From: Verrucomicrobiota bacterium
Lineage (GTDB): Bacteria > Verrucomicrobiota > Verrucomicrobiia > Limisphaerales > Pedosphaeraceae
Direction: 5' to 3'
Assembly (NCBI GenBank): GCA_021325145.1
Contig: JAJPHR010000016.1
Span: 62,001-126,000 of the forward strand
Length of the DNA: 64,000 nucleotides
This document shows, piece by piece, positions 46,855 to 53,714 of this stretch. Position 1 is the first letter of the stretch. Each line of letters starts with the position of its first letter. Below the pieces are notes generated by a model. It did not search any database, was not told where the DNA came from, and worked only from the letters and a program-made list of their open reading frames with translations. The position numbers and the translations under genes are program-made.

Positions 46855-47469
46855 CTAACAATTCTTATATTTCCAATTTCTCGATTTCCCTTCCGTCATC
46901 CATTCGATGGCGGTGGCAATCCTTCGCTGCCGCGTGTCCTCGCCCTTCGCTTCGGTGATCCACTCCAAGTACTCCTTCTTGTGGCTGTAACTGAAAGCTT
47001 CGAACACAGCCAGGGCCTTCTTGTTCTTCTTCAACGCAGCCAGGAAAAAATCCGGCACTACCAATTCCTTTTTCACTTTCGGACGCGCGCGCGGAGGCGG
47101 TTTGATGCCGGCTTCATTCAAGCGCACGGCTTCCTTGAAATAGCCGAGCAGTTCCTTGTCCTTGGGCAGGTCCGATAGCGCGGTGATTCGTCCAAAGTGG
47201 CCTCTCGACCCTTCATCCTCTTTCATCATCTTGTTGCTTTTTCCGAAGATCAGCTTCGCCTTCCAAAAGATGAGCGCGCAATGGGCCTTGAACGCCGCCA
47301 TGCCGCACAGCATTCCGCGGTGCATGAAATGCGGGGAACTCCACTTCAATGTTTCCTCGACCTCCGGGCACGCCGTGTGGACCAATTCGCGGATGTGCGT
47401 GAGAATCGGTCTCGCAAAATCAGCCGACCTGGCAATATACGCATCGACTCGTGGATCTTTCTTTCCCAT
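46855..47469 (-). CDS. YdeI/OmpD-associated family protein with DUF1801-like N-terminus
   Basis: A 204-residue soluble protein. The first half (MGKKDPRVDAYIARSADFARPILTHIRELV, then EETLKWSSPHFMHRGMLCGMAAFKAHCALIFW) is the DUF1801/YdhG fold; the C-terminal half (PPPRARPKVKKELVVPDFFLAALKKNKKALAVFEAFSYSHKKEYLEWITEAK then RRIATAIEWMTEGK) is the 'bacteriocin-protection' YdeI/OmpD-associated helical domain. Members have been linked to polymyxin or bacteriocin resistance, but biochemical activity is unknown. It lies 9 bp after the DUF4097 gene on the same strand, so the two probably share a transcript. Confidence 0.88.
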   Translation of the reverse strand: MGKKDPRVDAYIARSADFARPILTHIRELVHTACPEVEETLKWSSPHFMHRGMLCGMAAFKAHCALIFWKAKLIFGKSNKMMKEDEGSRGHFGRITALSDLPKDKELLGYFKEAVRLNEAGIKPPPRARPKVKKELVVPDFFLAALKKNKKALAVFEAFSYSHKKEYLEWITEAKGEDTRQRRIATAIEWMTEGKSRNWKYKNC

Positions 47470-47478
47470 AAGCTGGTT

Positions 47479-49044
47479 TCAGTTCTCCCGTTCGGCCTGC
47501 AAGGCCGCCGCCGCCTTCGACGCTTTGATTCGAATATCTCCTGAACTGGAGCGAAGGTACAAACGCGGCCCGCCGCCATTGATCCTGCCTTGCAGAACAC
47601 CGTCCTTTCGCCCGCCTTGCACGGTTGTTGTGACCGGCAATTCGGTTTCAACATTCCCGCCGCTGCTCCGGGCATCCACGTCCATCGCGACTGTTTTGGG
47701 CAGCGCCACATTGACCTCGCCGCCCGAAACTTCCAATCGGCAATCCTCGCCCGGCTGCGTGACCAGGCTCACATTGATCGCGCCGCTGGAAGTATTCGCC
47801 TGCACCGCCCCGCGCGCTTCCTCCACCTCGATGTTGCCGCCGGAATTGCCGGCCTCCACTTTTCCAACTGCCAGCTTTATGTTAATGGAACCGCTGGACG
47901 TGCGCGCAATCACCGGGCCGCCGGCCTCACCCACATTGATGTCACCGCCGGAATTCTTCGCTTCCACCCCGCCCTTCGCTGCCCGGATCCTGATCGCGCC
48001 GCTGGAAGTCGAAGCCATCACCTTGTCTCCGGCCTCGCGGATGGTGATGTCCCCGCCCGAATTGCCGGCGTCCGTCGCGCCTTTTACAGCGTTGATTTCG
48101 ATCGCGCCGCTGGAAGTCCTGGCCACGACATCGCCCGCCGCCGTCTCGATGCTGATATTCCCGCCCGAGTTCCTGGCCTTCGTGCTTTTTCCGTTCACCT
48201 GGCCCAAGGTAATGGTCCCGCTGGAAGTCGAAGCCGTCACATCGCCGCCCACGAGATCGGCCGTGATGTCCCCGCCCGAATTGCTCGCCTGCAGATCCCC
48301 TTTCACCGACTTCAAACGAATCGCACCGCTCGAAGTGCGCACCACCAACGCCTGCCCCGCTTCGCCGATCCGGATGTCCCCGCCGGAATTTGAAACCTGC
48401 GCGTCCCCACTCACCTTCTGGACATTAATCGCGCCGCTCGACGTTTGCGCGACCAAATCACCACCCATCTCCGCGATAGTAATGTCGCCGCCCGAATTGC
48501 CGGCATCGACCTTGCCCGTCGTGCCCTTCAAGCCGATCGCGCCACTCGAAGTGCGGGCCTTGACCGTGCCATCCAACTCGCCCACGCGCACGTCCCCGCC
48601 CGATGTTTTCAGATCGACGTCGAACTTCTTTGGGATGCTGATTTCGTAGCGCACCTCAAGTTGCGGTTGCCCCCGCCACCAGGACGAGGACAGCGAAAGG
48701 TTCCTTTTCCGCTTCGCCACCACCGATACCGTGCCGCCGTCCTGCTGGAACGTGACTTCGTGATTCGCGAACAACTCATCCGCCTGCGCCTTGTTCCCGC
48801 CCTGGACTTCGCGCAATACGTGGATCTGGACCTTGTCACTCTCCACCGGCTTGACCTCGACGCTTCCCTGGTCTGCCTGGACCACCAACTTCCCACCCGC
48901 AGCCGCCGGAAAAGTCTTGTCCAGATTGCTCTCAGAACCCGCGGCGGCGAGGCGCGTCGCGGCGACCGGAAACAATACCGCGGCGAGCAGCAATGCCCGG
49001 GACGAATTGCGGAAAAAAGACGCTTTCGCTTTCATAGTTTTCAT
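47479..49044 (-). CDS. DUF4097-type beta-solenoid protein with 18-residue rungs
   Basis: A 521-residue exported protein (signal about 1-34, ending RLAAAG). After an entry region (SNLDKTFPAAAGGKLVVQA) it carries 15 consecutive rungs at residues 147-417, all exactly 18 residues long except one of 19, alternating TSSGAI- and NSGGDI-type openings with a conserved Gly at position 13. A 16th partial rung follows, then VSGGEVNVALP and a closing LRSSSGDIRIKA strand. The DUF4097 (DUF4098-like) family forms such beta-solenoids; its role, perhaps at the envelope, is unknown. The coding DNA is correspondingly a 54-bp (108-bp for the pair) repeat. Followed 9 bp later by the YdeI-like gene. Confidence 0.88.
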   Translation of the reverse strand: MKTMKAKASFFRNSSRALLLAAVLFPVAATRLAAAGSESNLDKTFPAAAGGKLVVQADQGSVEVKPVESDKVQIHVLREVQGGNKAQADELFANHEVTFQQDGGTVSVVAKRKRNLSLSSSWWRGQPQLEVRYEISIPKKFDVDLKTSGGDVRVGELDGTVKARTSSGAIGLKGTTGKVDAGNSGGDITIAEMGGDLVAQTSSGAINVQKVSGDAQVSNSGGDIRIGEAGQALVVRTSSGAIRLKSVKGDLQASNSGGDITADLVGGDVTASTSSGTITLGQVNGKSTKARNSGGNISIETAAGDVVARTSSGAIEINAVKGATDAGNSGGDITIREAGDKVMASTSSGAIRIRAAKGGVEAKNSGGDINVGEAGGPVIARTSSGSINIKLAVGKVEAGNSGGNIEVEEARGAVQANTSSGAINVSLVTQPGEDCRLEVSGGEVNVALPKTVAMDVDARSSGGNVETELPVTTTVQGGRKDGVLQGRINGGGPRLYLRSSSGDIRIKASKAAAALQAEREN

Positions 49045-49316
49045 GGCTCAAAACCCTCAATCGTTGACAATGTTTTGGCTGATCTCGTGCCCAGACTACC
49101 ACGCCATGCCCGCGCAAAGCGACTTGAAAAAGGGGCGGGGTTTGTAATGGGGTGTGATTAAAAGTGGGCGGTAGGGACAGCGGATGAAGCACGCTGGACA
49201 AAACGCGTGCTCCGGGCCATTCGTTCTGTCGCCGCTGGAGATTTTCTTCCTGTCAGCGCTAGCGATCGGCATTGATTGGGTGCTGCTTTGACGAATGAGG
49301 AGCGCAAAAAGCGCTT

Positions 49317-50837
49317 TCAGGCCGGAACCGGAATGTGCCGCGTGTGTCCAACAATCCTTTCCCGCCGGGGAAGCGCGGCGCACTCGGTGAGTACGCGCAG
49401 CCAGCGCTGCATTTGAGCGAAAACCAGAAACTCGGTGTAAGCCCGCTTTTGCGCGTTGCGAGCCCAGCGCTCCCTCTCGGGATAATCGGAGAGCATTTCG
49501 TCGAGGAGGTCCGCGATTTCGAGCGGATCTTCCGGGTTGCGGACCAGCCGCCCATCGATCCCATCACGAATCTGCTCGCGGATGCCGCAGGCCTCCGTGC
49601 CCATGACCGGCGTGCCTTTCCACATGGCTTCCGTGACCGTCAGACCGAAGCCTTCGCGGATGGAATTTTGCGCGACGAGGACGGCGCACCGCTGCAGGGC
49701 GTTGACGATCAATTCGTTGTTCTTGCGCGAATCCATGGGCAGGCTCAACAACGCGATGTCCCGCTGAAATTTCGGGTCCAGCGCGCAAAACTGATGACGT
49801 AATTCCTCGAGCGTTTCGCGGCTTTCCGGATCGTCCTGCACCGAGTCCGGGTCCGGGCCGGCCAGAACCAGGCGCACAATTTCAAGGCGTTGACGATGGC
49901 GCGGATGCAGGGAAGCGGTTTGATGAAGTTTTTGTTTAAGCCGGACAAACCCGGCGAGGAGAGGGCCAAAGCCCTTGAGCCTGTCCCATCGGGATATCTC
50001 GGTGACAATGGGCCGATAGAGAAAGCCGATTTCGTCCGGCAACGTCGCTGCGCCAAAGCTTCCATCCGGCTGCAGGCGCTGAACTTTTTGGGGAAACGGC
50101 GGAGCCAGCACCGGAGCATGTTCCACCACCAGGCCGGCATTGCAGAGAATGCCGGTCAGCTTGTTCGGTCTCAGGAACCGGTTCTTGTGGCTCAAAGGAT
50201 CAATGCCGGGATGAATCACGGAGGCGCGGCCGGCCAGGTAATTGGGGATGTATTCAGGGGCGGAAAAGACGGAGTGGTCGTAAGTTTCGAGGTAAGGCTG
50301 CATAAAGCTCCACGCCGCGCGCGTGGCGAGCAAGTGCGCGTCCAGCCCAATGTGGCATCGCCAGATGGCGCGCAGGCCCAACTCGCGTTTCAAGATGGCG
50401 CCGGCTCCCAACGGCTGCGGATCATGGACGATCAGCAAATCCTCCGGTTTCAAATGCGGCCGCAACTGGTCGGCAACGCTGCGATTGACTTCATCGTAGA
50501 GCTTGCGGTCATCGAGACTCAGCACCGGATCACCCTCTCCGTGAATCAGGTTGTGCAGGCGCTTGGTGAATTTGAAAAAGTCGGGGTGTTCGATTCCCAT
50601 GGCCGCCCAATGGGCGGTGATGCCGAGTTCATTCAACATCTGGACGATCCGCGGCAGCATTTCGGCAACCCCGCCGCCCTTGGCCGTCGAATTGAGCATC
50701 ACGACGGAGCGGCCTTTGAACCACGGCAGGACATCATCGGCTTCGGCCCGCAATTCGTGCACCGCTCCCACCAGATCAGCGGTGGCGGCGTAATCGTCGA
50801 GGGTGAGTGTTGCTGTGAGCTTTACGAATTCAACCAT
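49317..50837 (-). CDS. treT: GT4 glycosyltransferase, TreT-like trehalose synthase
   Basis: A 506-residue glycosyltransferase of the GT-B fold. WFKGRSVVMLNSTAKGGGVAEMLPRIVQ, WAAMGIEHPDFFKFTKRLHN, LIVHDPQPLGAGAIL, WRCHIGLDAH and the C-terminal NSIREGFGLTVTEAMWKGTPVMG (binding the nucleotide sugar) fit the trehalose glycosyltransferring synthase (TreT) group, which makes trehalose from glucose and a nucleotide-glucose. Trehalose specificity is inferred. The ATG at 50837 has GCGAGGAT 5-12 bases upstream; the longer frame before it lacks any such signal. The C-terminus ends VGHTRHIPVPA. Monocistronic. Confidence 0.82.
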   Translation of the reverse strand: MVEFVKLTATLTLDDYAATADLVGAVHELRAEADDVLPWFKGRSVVMLNSTAKGGGVAEMLPRIVQMLNELGITAHWAAMGIEHPDFFKFTKRLHNLIHGEGDPVLSLDDRKLYDEVNRSVADQLRPHLKPEDLLIVHDPQPLGAGAILKRELGLRAIWRCHIGLDAHLLATRAAWSFMQPYLETYDHSVFSAPEYIPNYLAGRASVIHPGIDPLSHKNRFLRPNKLTGILCNAGLVVEHAPVLAPPFPQKVQRLQPDGSFGAATLPDEIGFLYRPIVTEISRWDRLKGFGPLLAGFVRLKQKLHQTASLHPRHRQRLEIVRLVLAGPDPDSVQDDPESRETLEELRHQFCALDPKFQRDIALLSLPMDSRKNNELIVNALQRCAVLVAQNSIREGFGLTVTEAMWKGTPVMGTEACGIREQIRDGIDGRLVRNPEDPLEIADLLDEMLSDYPERERWARNAQKRAYTEFLVFAQMQRWLRVLTECAALPRRERIVGHTRHIPVPA

Positions 50838-50949
50838 AGGATCCTCGCCATTCTCCCTTTTCCAGATACCGGCCTCCAGTTTCCAAGCCTTCTTACCGCT
50901 GCCATGGGAGTGGCATTGTTTCAAGGGGGGTTCAACCCCGGCATTGCGC

Positions 50950-50997
50950 GGTAGTCCTCTGCCCGCCGTCGGCGCGCACGGAGTGACGCGCCCTACC
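50950..50997. repeat. Interspersed repeat flanked by GGTAG/CTACC
   Basis: GGTAG (50950-50954) and CTACC (50993-50997) bound a GC-rich element with CCGTCGGCGCGCACGGAG and GTGACGCGCCC inside. I recall similar elements in other Verrucomicrobia genomes as intergenic repeats. It lies in the gap upstream of treT. No coding potential seen. Confidence 0.35.
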
Positions 50998-51012
50998 GAG
51001 ATAGGCTCTTAA

Positions 51013-51046
51013 CCTGGGCTGATATATTTCGGGCTTTCAGCCCGGG
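51013..51046. repeat. Palindromic repeat, CCTGGGCTG / CAGCCCGGG
   Basis: CCTGGGCTG (51013-51021) and CAGCCCGGG (51038-51046) pair at 8 of 9 positions around ATATATTTCGGGCTTT. This type of repeat is frequent in Planctomycetes and Verrucomicrobia intergenic DNA. It is followed by a purine-rich degenerate run (51047-51090). Confidence 0.45.
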
Positions 51047-51094
51047 AGATTAAGATTAGTTAGGATTAAGAAGGTTAGGGTTGGGAGGGCAAGT

Positions 51095-51186
51095 GTCACG
51101 GGTGAGTCACGGGTTGTCACGGGTAATGTCACGGGTCGCACTTGAGAATAGGCCCGTCTTTGTTGGGTTGTCACGGTGTCACGGGT
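51095..51186. repeat. Iteron-like repeats of GTCACGGGT
   Basis: Five perfect copies of GTCACGGGT begin at 51095, 51106, 51116, 51128 and 51178, with a sixth shortened copy (GTCACGG) at 51170. Four of them are 10-12 bp apart, about one helical turn, so a multimeric DNA-binding protein would sit on one face. They lie in the 0.6 kb gap between treT and the SPFH gene. The rest of the gap (51187-51382) is GC-rich, contains a GCCAAGGCTATGGCGGACAAG-like interspersed repeat at about 51295, and holds no gene. Confidence 0.6.
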
Positions 51187-51382
51187 CCAGCAGGGGGCGA
51201 GGGGGCGTGGGAGCGCCGTGGGGCGGTCCTGGTGGTTCGTTCCGTCGCCTGACGCTGCGCTTTCCGCCTTCGCTCGGAAGCTTCCGCCGCCGCCAAGGCT
51301 ATGGCGGACAAGACGGTGGGACAAGCGGCGACGAGGACGGCGCGGCGCACCGTCCCCGACTCGCGCCCTTACCTGGGAGCGG

Positions 51383-51419
51383 AAGAAGAAGGCGGCGTCC
51401 CGTTGCCGGAACGCCGCCT
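51383..51419 (-). terminator. Rho-independent terminator of the SPFH gene
   Basis: Reading leftward, ACGCCGCCT's partner AGGCGGCGT (51411-51419 and 51390-51398) forms a perfect 9-bp stem with a 12-base loop, followed by TCTTCTT. It lies 28 bp after the SPFH stop at 51447. Confidence 0.75.
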
Positions 51420-51446
51420 GTGTTTCACCCACCCCTTGGCAAGGTG

Positions 51447-53264
51447 TTAGCTCGCTTTATGGGCGGCTTTGCCGTTGGTCTGCTCGCGGACCATCAGGCC
51501 GATGAGGCCATCGACGAGTCCGTTGCTGCCGTTGGCACTGCTGACCGATACGTCGGGGACGATGCGCACGTTGCGTTCGCCCACAATCTGCATCAGTTGC
51601 ATGACCGTGTAGCCTTGCGCGCCCAATGCCTCGACGCCCACGCGATAGGCCTCGGCCTTGGCCGTGCCGGTGGCACGGATGGCCTCGGCTTCGCCCAACG
51701 CCCGCAAGCGGATGGCCTCCGCTTCGCCGGTGGCCTGCTTGATGTGCGCGCCGGCCTGCAGCTCGGCGATGTTCACGCCTTGCTCGGCGCCAACCACCTG
51801 TTGCTGGATGTCCGCCACGGCGGTTTCGCGCACGAGTTGCTGGCGCTGTTTCTGAGCCGCTTCCTGGACCTCATAGGTCTTGCGCTGTTCTTCGGCGATC
51901 TTCCGGTCGGTCTGCGTTTCCATCAACGCCGCCGGCGGGTTGATGTCGCCGATGAGCGTGTCGATGGCCTGCACATCGTAGGCGGCCAACGCCGCGCGGA
52001 TGTGCTGGGCCGCTTCCGTCTGCCGCTCGCTGCGCGCGCTCAGGAAGTCGAGCACCGTGTAGTTCTGCGCCGAATTGCGGAAGTAATTTCCGACAATCGG
52101 CTGCAGCACATGGTCCACCAGGTTTTGCATCGACCCGACGCGGGAGATCACCTTGGGCGCGTCGAGCGCGCCTACGTGGATGATCTGCGCCACGTCCAGG
52201 TTGAACGCGAACCCATCGCGCGAGCGCACGGTGATCGACGACAATTTGGCGTCGAAGTTGTGCGACTCGGTGCGCGAGGCCCAATTGAGCACGATGTTCG
52301 TGGTCGGCACGCGCTCGACTTTCATGATGCGCGTGTTGAGCGGGTGTTTGCCCGGATACAGGGGCGTGACCCACACGCCTTTGTGGCCCGAGTTCACCAG
52401 GTCGCCGTGCTTGAATTCCACGCCGCTCACGTCTTCATGCGCCTTCCCCACGAAGGAGATGACCACGCCGACATGACCGATGGGAATCTCGACCATCGGA
52501 ACCGGTTCCACCTGGACAAACCAGGGGTTCAGGTTCCACGTGCCGGACAACAGGATTTGTTCCTGCAATCCGCGCCGCCCACCGCCTTGCAAAAACGCCT
52601 GCGCGTTCTGGAAGTTGTCGTGGGTGGGGATGATCGGCCCGGCAATTTCGCCCTGCTCGATCGGCCGCCCGTCCAGCGTCGTGACGATGCCGACTTTGTC
52701 CGGCTCGACCCGATGCAACTGGAGTTGGTCCGAGGACATGCCGTGTTCCTGGGCATCAGTCGACGTGATGATTTCAAACAACGCCGTGTTGATGCGATAC
52801 GTGCCCGCGGTGAGAATGCCGAGCTGCCGGCCTTTCTCGCCGCCGTTCACGAGGAACTTCCGGGCGTTCTGGAAGTTGTCGCAATCGACAACCTTTCCCA
52901 GGATGCGCTCGGAGGGGATGGACACGCCGTCCGCGGCCACCACCAGTGCGATTTCGCCTTGCGGCACGATGGTCACAGGCACCTTGAGAATCCGATACTG
53001 CCAGCGCCAGAAACCGAAATGGAGTCCTGGCGCAAGGGTATCGGCCTGGTAACCCGCTTCGCCCGCAAGAGCGATGAGCTGGCCAGCTTGAAGCGACCGG
53101 CTGGAGAATCGTTTTACGACGATCCCGACCTGCCGCTCGCGAATCAACACTGTGCCGAACAACAATGGTCCCACCAACAAGAGCAGGACACAAACCAACG
53201 CGGCAAGCGCACCGACAACTGTAAGATCCACTTGCCCAATGAATGATGTAATGATAGCCAACAT
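51447..53264 (-). CDS. SPFH/Band-7 (flotillin-like) membrane protein with internal repeats
   Basis: A 605-residue protein with an N-terminal membrane helix (about 10-42, TVVGALAALVCVLLLLVGPLLFG), an SPFH domain (about 42-430) and an Ala/Glu/Gln-rich coiled coil (about 440-570, for example VAGAEQ-like VVGAEQGVNIAELQAGAHIKQ). Such proteins form membrane scaffolds. In the SPFH region, the segment DNFQNA(R/Q)xFLxxGGxxG plus the following GTYRINTALFEI/GTWNLNPWFVQV occurs twice, giving a tandem internal duplication. The ATG at 53264 has AGAAGGTG upstream. The C-terminus is Ser/Asn-rich. A perfect terminator follows. Confidence 0.88.
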   Translation of the reverse strand: MLAIITSFIGQVDLTVVGALAALVCVLLLLVGPLLFGTVLIRERQVGIVVKRFSSRSLQAGQLIALAGEAGYQADTLAPGLHFGFWRWQYRILKVPVTIVPQGEIALVVAADGVSIPSERILGKVVDCDNFQNARKFLVNGGEKGRQLGILTAGTYRINTALFEIITSTDAQEHGMSSDQLQLHRVEPDKVGIVTTLDGRPIEQGEIAGPIIPTHDNFQNAQAFLQGGGRRGLQEQILLSGTWNLNPWFVQVEPVPMVEIPIGHVGVVISFVGKAHEDVSGVEFKHGDLVNSGHKGVWVTPLYPGKHPLNTRIMKVERVPTTNIVLNWASRTESHNFDAKLSSITVRSRDGFAFNLDVAQIIHVGALDAPKVISRVGSMQNLVDHVLQPIVGNYFRNSAQNYTVLDFLSARSERQTEAAQHIRAALAAYDVQAIDTLIGDINPPAALMETQTDRKIAEEQRKTYEVQEAAQKQRQQLVRETAVADIQQQVVGAEQGVNIAELQAGAHIKQATGEAEAIRLRALGEAEAIRATGTAKAEAYRVGVEALGAQGYTVMQLMQIVGERNVRIVPDVSVSSANGSNGLVDGLIGLMVREQTNGKAAHKAS

Positions 53265-53714
53265 AACGCACCTTCTGATGTGGTTGGGCTTCGCGCGTTT
53301 GTTTGCCGCTGTGGAGACAGGCTCGAAAGACACCGCCGCTACAGTTGCCGTGCGAGGCGACAACGCTGTTTGTTTCGGGGTGACCGTGAGGACCGCGACT
53401 TGCGGACTTAGAGGATCGCCCTTCCAATTGCCGGCGAGGTTAGCTGACGGGCTTGGTCCTGGAAGTGACCTGGGCGACGGTTACCCGCCGCCATTCGCCC
53501 CGTCCCCGGATTCCTCCGGGGAATTTGGTTCCCCCGCATTGGCCCTCAGGAAGGAAGGCCAACTTAGGCTGCATGTACTTCTACATGGAACCCTATTCGC
53601 ATGTAGGGTGGCGAATGTCAAACCGGGTTGCTGCAAGTAGCTGCCAGTGAAGCGATTATTGACCTCCCCGCCCCGGCTGGCAGTGAGCACGTCGAGTGCC
53701 TTTCTTGCCGCCGA
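53265..53714. other. 450-bp gap, no gene recognised
   Basis: The gap between the SPFH gene and the delta-60 repeat gene must hold the SPFH promoter and the end of the delta-60 gene. A CATGTA-cttc-TACATG hairpin sits at 53572-53587. Open frames there lack a ribosome site and any known domain, and were not accepted. No tRNA or other RNA was recognised. Confidence 0.5.

Noticed and set aside
50905..50960. tRNA-like T-arm (GGTTCAACCCC) upstream of treT
   Set aside because: No matching acceptor, D or anticodon arms can be drawn around it.
51095..51186. CRISPR array made of the GTCACGGGT copies
   Set aside because: The repeat is only 9 bp, spacing is 8-42 bp and there are no cas genes in the window.
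51081..53246. 721-codon open frame on the plus strand opposite the SPFH gene
   Set aside because: The SPFH frame on the other strand has clear domain motifs, a ribosome site and a terminator; the antisense frame has no recognisable domain and arises from GC-rich codon structure.
53152..53640. 162-codon plus-strand frame in the SPFH/delta-60 gap
   Set aside because: Its first part is antisense to the SPFH start region, there is no ribosome site and no domain.
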